A stretch of DNA of 41,427 bases from Bacteroidota bacterium (GCA_023457535.1 JAEWLN010000076.1:1-41427); one strand, 5' to 3'. Counted from the stretch's first letter, positions 1-7,731 are shown. Numbers and translations: made by a program. The notes: generated by a model from the sequence alone, not told the origin.

Positions 1-696
1 CCCGTAATACAGCGGAAGCGCGGCAAAATCCTGTTCAGACCGGTCGATCATCAAAAGCCGGCTGTCATCCGGAAAATGGTTCAGGAAGAAAACCTCGGGC
101 TGCGTAAAAAAGTAGGCATCGTTAAAGTCCGGCACGAATTTACCCGACTGCGTGTCAACGCTGCCCGATGCCCATGTCACATCAATCAGTTTCCATTCAT
201 TGCCGATCTTGACCGCATTCCACTGATGGTCGCTGGCCTTGGGCAACTTCCCGATCTGTGCGGGATGCGCCTTGGAAGTACCTACGATGTCGATGCACTT
301 AACGCCAATGCCATCGCACACCAAATGAAACAACGCCGAGTAATCCTGACACACGCCTTTTTGGCTGCGCAACGTTTTCTGCGCCGTTTTTTCGCGGTAT
401 GCTTTTTCTTTGGCCAAACGGTCTGCTTCACTCGAATAAGTATAAGCAATCATGCTTTCGCCCGATTGGTAAGCTTTGAGGTCATACTTGATGTGCAGCG
501 CGATCCAGGTATAGGCCGCGCGCACTTTGTCAGTATCGGCCGAAAAATCCTGATTGATGCGTTCGGCGAGATTTTGCGGACTGCCGAACGATTTGGGGTA
601 AGTTCTTACGAGGTTGTCTACGCGTGAGTAATCTTGGGAAAACGCGCCGGCTGAAACCATCAGCAGCAACGCGATAAAAATTTGCAGTTTTTTCAT
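1..696 (-). CDS. Secreted transglutaminase-like domain protein (3' end missing)
   Basis: The frame is open from an ATG at 696 to the left window edge, giving at least 232 codons with no stop, so the C-terminus is missing. The N-terminus (MKKLQIFIALLLMVSAGAFS) is a classic signal peptide, so the product should be exported. A transglutaminase/protease-like core is visible: the cysteine in KGVCQDYS, the histidine in DHQWNAV and the aspartate in LIDVTWASG lie in the order and spacing of the Cys-His-Asp triad of the transglutaminase-core superfamily. In Bacteroidetes such proteins are usually periplasmic or surface proteins of unknown substrate, and peptidase or crosslinking activity cannot be told from sequence. 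It starts 35 bp downstream of the FMN reductase stop on the same strand and may be co-transcribed with it. Confidence 0.85.
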   Translation of the reverse strand, partial: MKKLQIFIALLLMVSAGAFSQDYSRVDNLVRTYPKSFGSPQNLAERINQDFSADTDKVRAAYTWIALHIKYDLKAYQSGESMIAYTYSSEADRLAKEKAYREKTAQKTLRSQKGVCQDYSALFHLVCDGIGVKCIDIVGTSKAHPAQIGKLPKASDHQWNAVKIGNEWKLIDVTWASGSVDTQSGKFVPDFNDAYFFTQPEVFFLNHFPDDSRLLMIDRSEQDFAALPLYYG

Positions 697-731
697 CGCG
701 CCCCATCGGTCAACAATCCTGCCAGGAAGTG

Positions 732-1262
732 TTAACTGATGCTAAATTCGGCGATGATCTTTTGGAGTTCCCGGTCGAATTCTGCATTTGATATCACGTT
801 GCGACCGGTGTCGAAATTCTCATTGAACTGTGGCAGCGAAAATACTGCGCGGATGTCGGCACCATAGCGCACAAGGTTGGATTGCGCGTGTTCCAGGACG
901 CTTTTGCCGCCGCGTTTTCCAGGACTCGTGGCCATGAGCAGCATCGGCTTGTCTTGAAATACTTTGACATCGATGCGCGAGGCCCAGTCAAACACGTTTT
1001 TGAACGCGGCCGGATAACTGCCGTTGTTTTCGGGAAGGGATGCCAGGACGATATCGGCCGCAGCTATCCGGTCAAGAAATTGCCGGGCGACGGGATGTTG
1101 CCCTATTTCCTTTTCCAGATCGACCCCAAAAAGCGGCATGTCAAAATCAGCCATGCTGGCAAGGTCTACCGTGGCATTTGCAAAGAGCGATGCGGCGTAG
1201 CTTACGAGTTTTTTGTTTATGGACGTGGAACTGTTCGATCCGGAAAAGGCAAATATCTTCAT
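732..1262 (-). CDS. NAD(P)H-dependent FMN reductase family flavoprotein
   Basis: This 176-residue protein has the flavodoxin-like fold of the NADPH-dependent FMN reductase family (YieF/ArsH/azoreductase relatives). The N-terminal phosphate-binding loop reads FSGSNSSTSINKKL, and the family segment SLPENNGSYPAAFKNVFDW follows near residue 80, with the glycine-rich TSPGKRGG around residues 112-119. It is expected to be a soluble FMN enzyme using NAD(P)H to reduce quinones, chromate, azo dyes or free flavin; the physiological substrate cannot be read from sequence. The length is normal for the family. A TATCTTAG box (7 of 8 matches to TAnnTTTG) lies about 25 bp upstream on the minus strand. The transglutaminase-like gene follows after 35 bp. 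Confidence 0.88.
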   Translation of the reverse strand: MKIFAFSGSNSSTSINKKLVSYAASLFANATVDLASMADFDMPLFGVDLEKEIGQHPVARQFLDRIAAADIVLASLPENNGSYPAAFKNVFDWASRIDVKVFQDKPMLLMATSPGKRGGKSVLEHAQSNLVRYGADIRAVFSLPQFNENFDTGRNVISNAEFDRELQKIIAEFSIS

Positions 1263-1318
1263 GACAATGGAAATTGGTTTTGCCTAAGATACGATTATTT
1301 CCCGGCTGAATTGCATCA

Positions 1319-1353
1319 GGTTTAAAGTTTAAGGTTTGCAGTTTAACGTTGCA
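1319..1353 (+). repeat. Short 7-bp tandem array, GTTTAAN-type units
   Basis: Five successive heptamers read GTTTAAA, GTTTAAG, GTTTGCA, GTTTAAC, GTTGCAT. Three similar units (GTTTGAG, GTTTAAC, GTTGCGT) recur at 22924-22944, in the same orientation and likewise followed downstream by TTCGACR units. Non-coding. Confidence 0.7.
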
Positions 1354-1381
1354 TCTGTCCGGACCTCCACCCTTCGCCTGT

Positions 1382-1478
1382 CTTTACGACTTTTACGATT
1401 TTACGACTTTATGACTTTAAGACTTTAAGACTTTATGACTTTAAGACTTTATGACTTTATGACTTTACGACTTTAAGA
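1382..1478 (+). repeat. 8-bp tandem array, unit CTTTANGA, 12 copies
   Basis: Twelve consecutive units of CTTTANGA run through the intergenic region. The sixth base varies freely among T, A and C; the second unit carries one extra T and the third begins with T instead of C. No open frame runs through it. It sits between the FMN reductase start (1262) and the YchF stop (1517), both on the minus strand, so it may be transcribed as part of the ychF 3' region. Confidence 0.85.
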
Positions 1479-1490
1479 CTCTCTTTCATT

Positions 1491-1517
1491 CGACGTTCGA
1501 CATTCGACGTTCGACAC
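1491..1517 (+). repeat. 7-bp tandem array, unit TTCGACR
   Basis: Four units alternate TTCGACG and TTCGACA just before the YchF stop codon. The same unit forms a longer array at about 22950-23000. The flanking ACGTTAAACC is the reverse complement of the GTTTAACGT block in the nearby heptamer array. Confidence 0.75.
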
Positions 1518-2611
1518 TAAACGTTAAACCTAAAATGCATCACATCCCCATCTTTTACCACATATTCCTTCCCTTCCACGCGCAATTTGCCGGCTTCCTT
1601 GACCTTGGCCTCGGTGCCGTAGGTCACGTAGTCGTCAAAAGCGATTACCTCAGCGCGGATGAAGCCTTTTTCGAAATCGGTGTGGATCACCCCTGCTGCC
1701 TGCGGTGCGGTATCGCCGATATTGATCGTCCAGGCGCGCACCTCCTTGACGCCGGCCGTGAAATAAGTTTGCTGCCTGAGCAGTTTATACGCCGCCCGGA
1801 TCAATACCGATGCGCCCGGTTCTTTAAGGCCGAGGTCTTCGAGGAACATTTGACGTTCTTCATAGGTTTCGAGCTCGGTGATGTCTGCTTCTGTCCCGAC
1901 GGCGAGCACAATGACCTCAGCGTTTTCGTCCTTGACCATCTCGCGTACCTGCTCCACATATTTATTGCCCGATACCGCCGATCCTTCATCTACGTTGCAC
2001 ACGTACATAACCGGCTTGGTAGTGATGAGCTGAAAATCCTCCATGAGTGCTTCTTCGTCGTTACCGGCCGGAGTTACCGTACGCGCAGACTTTGCCTGTA
2101 AAAGGGCTTCGCGGATGCGGTTGAGCAACCCTTGTTCAACCTGGGCTTCCTTGTTGCCGGTTTTAGCGGCGCGACTCACTTTTTCAAGGCGCTTTTCGAC
2201 GGTTTCCAGATCTTTGAGCTGGAGTTCGATGTCGATGGTTTCCTTATCGCGGATCGGGTTTACATTGCCGTCAACGTGCACAATATTGTCATTGTCAAAA
2301 CAGCGCAACACGTGGATGATGGCATTGCATTCGCGGATGTTTCCAAGAAATTGGTTGCCAAGCCCCTCGCCTTTCGATGCGCCTTTGACCAGACCGGCGA
2401 TGTCTACGATATCTACCGTGGCCATGACAACGCGCTCGGGCTTGACGAGTTCTTCGAGTTTATTGATACGCGGATCCGGCACATTGACCACGCCCACATT
2501 GGGTTCAATCGTACAAAAAGGAAAGTTTGCACTCTGCGCCTTGGCATTGGACAAACAGTTGAACAAGGTTGATTTTCCTACATTGGGCAATCCGACAATA
2601 CCTGCTTTCAT
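1517..2611 (-). CDS. ychF: Ribosome-binding ATPase YchF
   Basis: This 364-residue protein is a full-length YchF/Ola1 P-loop NTPase. G1 is GLPNVGKST (residues 7-15), the G3 region is DIAGLVKGAS, and the G4 position reads NVDE rather than NKxD, which in this family explains preference for ATP over GTP. The C-terminal TGS domain (RAWTINIGDTAPQAAGVIH onward) is intact. YchF binds the ribosome and has been linked to oxidative-stress responses and translation start quality, but its exact role is unsettled. A perfect TATATTTG promoter box lies at 2640-2647 on the minus strand. The gene appears monocistronic; repeats begin immediately beyond its stop. Confidence 0.97.
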   Translation of the reverse strand: MKAGIVGLPNVGKSTLFNCLSNAKAQSANFPFCTIEPNVGVVNVPDPRINKLEELVKPERVVMATVDIVDIAGLVKGASKGEGLGNQFLGNIRECNAIIHVLRCFDNDNIVHVDGNVNPIRDKETIDIELQLKDLETVEKRLEKVSRAAKTGNKEAQVEQGLLNRIREALLQAKSARTVTPAGNDEEALMEDFQLITTKPVMYVCNVDEGSAVSGNKYVEQVREMVKDENAEVIVLAVGTEADITELETYEERQMFLEDLGLKEPGASVLIRAAYKLLRQQTYFTAGVKEVRAWTINIGDTAPQAAGVIHTDFEKGFIRAEVIAFDDYVTYGTEAKVKEAGKLRVEGKEYVVKDGDVMHFRFNV

Positions 2612-2639
2612 AAATTCCGGCTAATGTTTTAAAAGTGCG

Positions 2640-2647
2640 CAAATATA
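2640..2647 (-). promoter_or_regulatory. Promoter -7 box of ychF
   Basis: On the minus strand this reads TATATTTG, a perfect match to the Bacteroidetes sigma-A consensus TAnnTTTG, 29 bp before the YchF start. No clear TTG element was found at the usual distance upstream. Confidence 0.65.
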
Positions 2648-2721
2648 CGGCATTATTTGGTTTTCGCAGAATTATGTAAAAGTTAAAACTAATTGTGTAA
2701 GCGCCCGCCAGACGCATCCGG

Positions 2722-2729
2722 TAACTTTG
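2722..2729 (+). promoter_or_regulatory. Promoter -7 box of the secreted protein gene at 2753
   Basis: TAACTTTG matches TAnnTTTG and ends 23 bp before the start codon. A TTG occurs at 2693-2695, slightly farther away than usual. Confidence 0.6.
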
Positions 2730-2752
2730 CCCTGTAACCAAAAGTACTCGAT

Positions 2753-3289
2753 ATGAAAAAGTTCATTTTAGGTGCCGCCGTGCTGTTTGCCATTTCAGCG
2801 CAGGCCCAAAATACAAACGTGACCGAGACGTCCAAAACTACGGTAACGACGATCAAGGATTCAGAAGGTGCCAAACAAGTCGTCAAAGAACAAAAAACGA
2901 CAGAGGCGCAGGATATCAAATTCAAAGATACGCCTGGCGATCCACTCAATAAAGAGATGGCCAATACGCCTACCCAGGTCGTGCAAACCACTTCGATCAC
3001 CAATCCCGATGGCTCAACGCGCACGGTCAATGTGGACCGGTCTGCGGTGTATACGTCGAGCTCCGGAAGCAAGTATACGCTGGCACTCGATCCGATGGGC
3101 TACCGCGTTACATCCGACCAACTTAAAAAACCGGCATTGTTGCGCTCTACATCGACCAACAGCTACATCTACCGCTCGAAAGACCAGACTTCCATCGGCT
3201 ATTTCGATACCGACGGCAATTTCGTACTCGAGACTTACGATGACAAATCGGACAAAGTGCGCATTGAGAAATTCTCACGCGTCCGCTAA
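2753..3289 (+). CDS. Hypothetical secreted protein
   Basis: This 178-residue protein begins with a clear signal peptide (MKKFILGAAVLFAISAQAQ), so it should be exported. The mature part is polar and threonine/serine-rich, with VTETSKTTVTTIKDSEG near its start and a second half that looks folded (SKYTLALDPMGYRVTSDQL, then SIGYFDTDGNFVLETYDD). I do not recognise the family and see no catalytic motif. It has its own promoter box at 2722-2729 and ends before a strong bidirectional hairpin terminator, so it is probably transcribed alone. Its position between ychF and the ferredoxin gives no functional clue. Confidence 0.8.
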   Translation: MKKFILGAAVLFAISAQAQNTNVTETSKTTVTTIKDSEGAKQVVKEQKTTEAQDIKFKDTPGDPLNKEMANTPTQVVQTTSITNPDGSTRTVNVDRSAVYTSSSGSKYTLALDPMGYRVTSDQLKKPALLRSTSTNSYIYRSKDQTSIGYFDTDGNFVLETYDDKSDKVRIEKFSRVR

Positions 3290-3310
3290 CAATACCTGCT
3301 ATGAGAAAGA

Positions 3311-3340
3311 AAAAATCCCGGTTAACGCCGGGATTTTTTT
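3311..3340. terminator. Bidirectional Rho-independent terminator
   Basis: A perfect 11-bp stem (AAAAATCCCGG, 3311-3321, with CCGGGATTTTT, 3328-3338) encloses the loop TTAACG. T-rich tails exist on both strands. It lies between the convergent stops of the secreted protein gene (3289) and the ferredoxin gene (3342). Confidence 0.92.
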
Positions 3341-3341
3341 A

Positions 3342-3692
3342 TTATTCGTTGTGAAGGAATGCCTGTCTGTTGAGCAAGGTTTCGTCGCTTTCGACATGCT
3401 CATCGTCCGGGACGCAACAGTCTACCGGGCAAACTGCGGCACATTGCGGCTCGTCGTGAAAACCCTTACATTCGGTACATTTGGACGGAACGATATAGTA
3501 AATGTCGTCCGATATCGGAATTTGCGGCGCCTCGGCATCGACTTCCTCTCCTGAAGGCAACACCACGCGGCCGCGCAATGAAGTTCCGTCTTTGTATCGC
3601 CAGTCATCGGCGCCTTCGTAAATGGCGGTGTTTGGACATTCCGGTTCGCAGGCTCCGCAATTGATGCATTCGTCGGTGATGATAATAGCCAT
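3342..3692 (-). CDS. 2[4Fe-4S] ferredoxin, Alvin-type
   Basis: The 116-residue product starts at the ATG at 3692; longer in-frame starts add an unrelated N-terminus, whereas ferredoxins begin close to the first cluster, as here (MAIIITDECINCG). Cluster I ligands are C9, C12, C15 and C19-P. Cluster II shows C72, C75, C84, C88-P, the C-x2-C-x8-C-x3-C pattern with the extra loop of Allochromatium-type ferredoxins. About 52 residues separate the two motifs, more than in minimal bacterial ferredoxins. It is a soluble low-potential electron carrier. It is divergent from the LuxC-like acyl-CoA reductase, with 145 bp between the start codons; the pairing suggests, but does not prove, a shared redox job. 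Confidence 0.93.
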   Translation of the reverse strand: MAIIITDECINCGACEPECPNTAIYEGADDWRYKDGTSLRGRVVLPSGEEVDAEAPQIPISDDIYYIVPSKCTECKGFHDEPQCAAVCPVDCCVPDDEHVESDETLLNRQAFLHNE

Positions 3693-3766
3693 AGCTTGGT
3701 ATTTGATTCTGGGTTCAAGGTTTAGGGCCCATGGCATGCCGCGTCGTGAAAAGCGAGCCACGCACA

Positions 3767-3797
3767 TTGCAACTTGCACCCAAATGCGTTATTTTTG
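3767..3797 (+). promoter_or_regulatory. Promoter of the acyl-CoA reductase gene
   Basis: A TTGC element at 3767-3770 is followed after 19 bp by TATTTTTG (3790-3797), a full match to the Bacteroidetes TTG/TAnnTTTG promoter, about 40 bp before the start codon. Confidence 0.75.
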
Positions 3798-3837
3798 CAG
3801 CAAAATTACGTCCAAATCCATTCATACGCAAATCAAA

Positions 3838-4899
3838 ATGACGACACTTGACACCCGAAAAGATATTTTTGCAACATTAGGGAAATTTCTTGGCCAATTT
3901 TCGCCGCAGGGCCATGTGCGTCATGCCGGTGTTCCGCTCAATGATTTATTGTTTGACGATTTCGCCGGTCTGATCGCGCTTTCGCAATCGCACAACGGCT
4001 GGTATACGCCTGATCAGGTATATTATGCGGTGGGTTCATGGGCAAAAGCGCTCACGCGTGAAAACCTCGATCGCTGGCTGGGCGCGTACGATTTAAGCGC
4101 CATTACGCCTAAAACCGTCGGATTGGTCCTGGCCGGAAACATTCCGCTGGTGGGTTTCCACGATTTTTTATCGGTCGTGATTTGCGGACACAGGGCGCTT
4201 GTAAAAACATCGTCCAATGACCAAAAGCTCTTGCCGATGCTGGCCAGATACCTCATTGCGCTTGAGCCTTCTCTGGCCGCCTCCATTACGTTTACGGACG
4301 GCAGGTTAGAAAATTTCGATGCCGTAATTGCCACCGGCAGCAACAACACGGCGCGCTATTTTGAATATTATTTCAAGGACAAGCCTGCCATCATACGCAA
4401 AAGCCGCAATTCTGTGGCGGTGCTTACGGGCGATGAAACGCAGGACGAACTGGAAAGGCTCGGTGAGGATATTTTCCGGTATTTTGGCCTTGGATGCAGA
4501 AATGTTTCTAAATTATTCGTGCCGCGCGGTTACGATTTCGACCCGTTTTTTAAAGCGATGTTCGCCTACCAGGACGTGATCTATTACGAAAAGTACGCCA
4601 ACAATTACGATTACAACAAGGCGGTATTTTTGATGAGCAACTTCAAACTGCTCGACAATGGATTTTTGACCATTAAAGAAGACACCAGTTATGCATCGCC
4701 GATCTCAAGCGTTTTTTACGAATTTTACGACGATCTTTCAGCCGTAAGCGAACGCCTGGATACGGATGCAGACCAAATCCAATGCGTAGTCTCACACGGA
4801 TTGCGCCCCGGCGACATTGCTTTTGGCAAGACGCAGCAACCCCAATTGTGGGACTATGCCGATAACGTGGATACGGTCGCATTTTTAGCCCGGGTTTAA
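3838..4899 (+). CDS. LuxC-like acyl-CoA reductase
   Basis: The ATG at 3838 follows the promoter and gives a 353-residue protein; the frame stays open upstream, but that part overlaps the promoter. It matches the acyl-CoA reductase (LuxC) family of the aldehyde dehydrogenase superfamily: a nucleotide-binding stretch VGLVLAGNIPLVGFHDFLS (residues 94-112), then KTSSNDQKLLPML, and the probable catalytic cysteine C220 in FGLGCRNVSKLFVPR. LuxC reduces activated fatty acids to aldehydes with NADPH. This version is shorter than luminescence LuxC, no luxAB/D/E is present, and its substrate is unknown. It is divergent from a ferredoxin and upstream of serC on the same strand, with 186 bp between. Confidence 0.88.
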   Translation: MTTLDTRKDIFATLGKFLGQFSPQGHVRHAGVPLNDLLFDDFAGLIALSQSHNGWYTPDQVYYAVGSWAKALTRENLDRWLGAYDLSAITPKTVGLVLAGNIPLVGFHDFLSVVICGHRALVKTSSNDQKLLPMLARYLIALEPSLAASITFTDGRLENFDAVIATGSNNTARYFEYYFKDKPAIIRKSRNSVAVLTGDETQDELERLGEDIFRYFGLGCRNVSKLFVPRGYDFDPFFKAMFAYQDVIYYEKYANNYDYNKAVFLMSNFKLLDNGFLTIKEDTSYASPISSVFYEFYDDLSAVSERLDTDADQIQCVVSHGLRPGDIAFGKTQQPQLWDYADNVDTVAFLARV

Positions 4900-5085
4900 T
4901 GCTGAAACCGCTTTTGTTAAAATAAAGACAGGTAAAAACGCGGCCGCTTTCCGCCCGAGGTTTACAATGGACCGCCCTGGAAGGGCAACTACATCGTTTT
5001 TGTTGATAACATCGCATAATTCCCGGTTTACGCGTTGTGCATTTTTGAGCGCGATTTTTGAAATTTGTCGTTCAAATTTGCCACA

Positions 5086-6162
5086 ATGAAAAAACACAAC
5101 TACAGCGCTGGGCCATGCATCCTACCGCAGGAAGTATTTGAAAAAGCCGCCGCCGCGGTTTTGGATTTCAATAATTCCGGACTGTCGATCCTCGAGATTT
5201 CGCACCGTAGTAAAGATTTTGTAGCCGTTATGGCGCAGGCGCGTGCATTGGTACTTGAATTGCTCGGGCTGACCGGAAAAGGCTATCAGGCGCTATTCCT
5301 GCATGGGGGGGCAAGCCTCGAATTTTTGATGGTGCCATACAATTTGATGACCAAAGCAGGAAAAGCAGCCTATCTGGAGACCGGAACGTGGGCAGCAGGC
5401 GCGGTCAACGAAGCCAAGGCCTTTGGGGAAACCGTGGTCGTAGCCTCTTCTAAAAGTGCTAATTTTTCCTATATTCCTAAGGATTACGCAATCCCGGCCG
5501 ATGCGGACTATTTTCATTGTACCTCCAACAACACCATCTTTGGTACGCAGATGAAGTCGTTTCCGCAAACAAATGTACCGATGGTGTGCGACATGAGTTC
5601 AGACATCTTCTCACGCGTGCTGGACTTTTCCCAATTCGATCTTATTTATGCAGGCGCTCAAAAAAACATGGGCCCGGCCGGCGTCACGCTTGTGGTGGTC
5701 AAGGAATCGATCCTCGGGAAAACCGGAAGGAACATCCCGAACATGCTCAATTTTGAACAACACATTGCCAAGGAAAGCATGTACAATACGCCACCTGTTT
5801 TTGCGGTCTATACCTCGCTGCTCACGTTGCAGTGGCTCCAAAATAAAGGTGGGATCGCGGCCATCGAGAAGGCCAACAACGCCAAAGCCGGACTGCTGTA
5901 CGCTGAAATCGACCGCAACGCCTATTTTAAAGGAACGGCCAAAACGGAAGACCGCAGCGCGATGAATGCCACATTTGTGCTGACCGATGAGGCCCTCGCG
6001 CCGCTGTTTGACCAGTTGTGGAAAGAAGCCGGCATTTCAGGGCTTACCGGACACCGTTCTGTGGGCGGATACCGCGCCTCGATGTACAATGCGATGCCGA
6101 TAGAAAGTGTCGAAGTGCTCGTGGAAGTGATGCGTACGCTGGAGCAGAAAGTTTCCCGATAA
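5086..6162 (+). CDS. serC: Phosphoserine aminotransferase
   Basis: This 358-residue class-V aminotransferase converts 3-phosphohydroxypyruvate and glutamate to phosphoserine and 2-oxoglutarate in serine biosynthesis, and also acts in pyridoxal-phosphate synthesis in some bacteria. The start at 5086 (MKKHNYSAGPCILP) gives the family N-terminus; an in-frame ATG seven codons upstream adds unrelated residues. The PLP-binding lysine is K193 in AGAQKNMGPAG. Other family blocks are LHGGASLEF near residue 73 and the C-terminal GLTGHRSVGGYRASMYNA. serA follows 109 bp later, making a serC-serA pair. The gap between them holds a structured repeat copy (6176-6236). Confidence 0.97.
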   Translation: MKKHNYSAGPCILPQEVFEKAAAAVLDFNNSGLSILEISHRSKDFVAVMAQARALVLELLGLTGKGYQALFLHGGASLEFLMVPYNLMTKAGKAAYLETGTWAAGAVNEAKAFGETVVVASSKSANFSYIPKDYAIPADADYFHCTSNNTIFGTQMKSFPQTNVPMVCDMSSDIFSRVLDFSQFDLIYAGAQKNMGPAGVTLVVVKESILGKTGRNIPNMLNFEQHIAKESMYNTPPVFAVYTSLLTLQWLQNKGGIAAIEKANNAKAGLLYAEIDRNAYFKGTAKTEDRSAMNATFVLTDEALAPLFDQLWKEAGISGLTGHRSVGGYRASMYNAMPIESVEVLVEVMRTLEQKVSR

Positions 6163-6175
6163 CGCGCAACGCGGC

Positions 6176-6236
6176 CCGGATGGCAGCGGCATCCTTTTGT
6201 GGAGCGCGCGACGCAAAAGATACAGCGGACAGCCGG
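6176..6236 (+). repeat. Structured 3'-UTR element, copy 1 (downstream of serC)
   Basis: This copy is nearly identical to the one at 22352-22413 on the opposite strand. The outer helix pairs CCGG (6176-6179) with CCGG (6233-6236). The inner hairpin pairs CTTTTG (6194-6199) with CAAAAG (6214-6219), extended past a bulged C by two A-T pairs. The internal loops carry CAGCGG in both arms (6184-6189 and 6223-6228). The other copy has CCTG/CAGG and CTTTTA/TAAAAG in the same places, so both helices show compensatory changes. It starts 13 bp after the serC stop and ends 35 bp before serA. Confidence 0.8.
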
Positions 6237-6271
6237 AAATGTCCGCCCAAATTAAAATAACAAATGCATTT

Positions 6272-7225
6272 ATGAAAATATTAGCCAACGACGGACTGTC
6301 TGCAAGCGGCATTACAGCGCTGCAAAACGCCGGATTTGAAGTGCTTACCACGCGGGTGGCGCAGGAACAGGTTGCCAACTACATTAACGCCAATGGCATT
6401 GCCGTACTGCTGGTGCGCAGCGCGACCAAGGTTAAACGCGATCTCATTGACCAATGCCCGGGCCTTAAGATCATCGGGCGCGGCGGTGTGGGCATGGACA
6501 ACATCGACATTGATTACGCGCGCCTGAAAGGAATCCATGTGATCAATACGGCGGCTTCATCGTCTGAATCTGTAGCCGAGCTGGTTTTTGCGCATCTGTT
6601 CTCAGGTGTGCGTTTTTTGTACGACGCCAACCGCAACATGCCCCTTGAGGGCGACACGCAGTTTGAATCGCTTAAAAAGGCGTATGCCAACGGGATCGAG
6701 TTGCGCGGCAAGACGCTTGGCATCATTGGGTTCGGGCGCATCGGAAAGGCGGTCGCGCGTATGGGGCTCGGCCTTGGGATGCGCGTGATTGCATCGGACA
6801 AATTTGTGGGCAGCGCCGAGATCAAAGTCGATTTCTATAACGGACAGTTCATCAACGTGGACATTGTGACCGAACCGTTCGAGGATATCCTCAAACATTC
6901 CGATTTCATTTCGCTGCATGTTCCGGCGCAGGACGGTTATGTCATAGGCCCTGAGGAATTCGCTGCCATGAAGGATGGCGTTGGGCTGATCAATTGTTCG
7001 CGCGGCGGTGTGGTCGACGAAGTGGCATTGATTGACGCGCTGGAATCGGGTAAAGTGGCCTTTGCCGGTTTGGATGTGTTTGAGGAAGAGCCGACGCCTG
7101 CCATTCAGGTGCTCATGCATCCGAAGATTTCGATGACACCGCACATTGGCGCAGCAACGCTCGAAGCGCAGGACCGCATCGGGACGGAACTGGCCGCACA
7201 GATTGTCGCGCTGCTCAAGGCGTAA
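6272..7225 (+). CDS. serA: D-3-phosphoglycerate dehydrogenase (short form)
   Basis: The start at 6272 (MKILANDGLSASGI) is chosen because the longer frame runs back through the structured repeat. The 317-residue product is a D-isomer-specific 2-hydroxyacid dehydrogenase. The NAD-binding loop is GIIGFGRIGKAVARMG (around residue 153), and catalytic residues are R244 (NCSRGGVVDE), E273 (VFEEEP) and H291 (MTPHIGAAT). It oxidises 3-phosphoglycerate to phosphohydroxypyruvate, the first step of serine synthesis, which SerC next door then transaminates. It ends soon after the catalytic domain and has no C-terminal ACT domain, so serine feedback through an ACT domain is not expected. Another 2-hydroxyacid dehydrogenase is possible, but the neighbour supports SerA. 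Confidence 0.94.
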   Translation: MKILANDGLSASGITALQNAGFEVLTTRVAQEQVANYINANGIAVLLVRSATKVKRDLIDQCPGLKIIGRGGVGMDNIDIDYARLKGIHVINTAASSSESVAELVFAHLFSGVRFLYDANRNMPLEGDTQFESLKKAYANGIELRGKTLGIIGFGRIGKAVARMGLGLGMRVIASDKFVGSAEIKVDFYNGQFINVDIVTEPFEDILKHSDFISLHVPAQDGYVIGPEEFAAMKDGVGLINCSRGGVVDEVALIDALESGKVAFAGLDVFEEEPTPAIQVLMHPKISMTPHIGAATLEAQDRIGTELAAQIVALLKA

Positions 7226-7303
7226 AACAAACCACGCTGTTAAAGCGGGACTTGTTTTCCAACCGGAAGGGCGTATTTTGTAACTTTAGGGAAAAATCGA
7301 ACG

Positions 7304-7723
7304 ATGAAAAGTTTTATCCCGGGTGTGGCGCTGCTCGCTATAGTGCTGGCATGTGCAACGCAAAACCGCCCACTGCCGCAAAAGGCTTATGTAGCAGAGC
7401 AAGCGGTTTCAAAAAACGATACGGTGCGCATTGCCAACGATTCGCTCGAATACGAAATCACGATCATCGATGCGGGTTTCAACACATGGCTTGCGAGCCG
7501 GGCGCGTCCGCGCAATTACTACGGGCTGACGTTTTTGGAAACGCGCAATAAATTCTGGGTCATGGAATGGAACCGGCGTGTACTCGAGCCCTTCAGGTAC
7601 AATCCGGAGTTGTATATGATGCGCATCGATTACGATCCGGGCATCCGGTACGGCTATGAAGTGAACTACTTATTGTATAACTATTTGTTGTATTTTCAGC
7701 AACAATACCGGCAAAAATTGTAA
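7304..7723 (+). CDS. DUF6146 family lipoprotein
   Basis: This 139-residue protein begins with a hydrophobic leader ending LAIVLACATQ, a plausible lipobox with the lipidated cysteine at residue 17, so an envelope lipoprotein is likely. The mature part carries NDSLEYEITIIDAGFNTWLASRA and ends in a tyrosine-rich helix (EVNYLLYNYLLYFQQQY). I recognise the pattern as the flavobacterial family DUF6146 from memory; its function is unknown. A GTAACTTTAG promoter-like box lies about 15 bp upstream. The DUF6787 gene follows 32 bp later but has a promoter box of its own. Confidence 0.82.
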   Translation: MKSFIPGVALLAIVLACATQNRPLPQKAYVAEQAVSKNDTVRIANDSLEYEITIIDAGFNTWLASRARPRNYYGLTFLETRNKFWVMEWNRRVLEPFRYNPELYMMRIDYDPGIRYGYEVNYLLYNYLLYFQQQYRQKL

Positions 7724-7731
7724 GCAACTGC

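Noticed and set aside
76..627. Plus-strand 183-residue frame at the left edge
   Set aside because: It is antisense to the transglutaminase-like gene, whose signal peptide and catalytic triad are convincing.
1382..1517. Possible CRISPR array
   Set aside because: The units are 7-8 bp and directly adjacent with no unique spacers, and there are no cas genes in the window.
3838..4899. Luminescence (lux) operon suggested by the LuxC homolog
   Set aside because: No luciferase, LuxD or LuxE homolog is present, and the neighbours are serine synthesis and ferredoxin genes.
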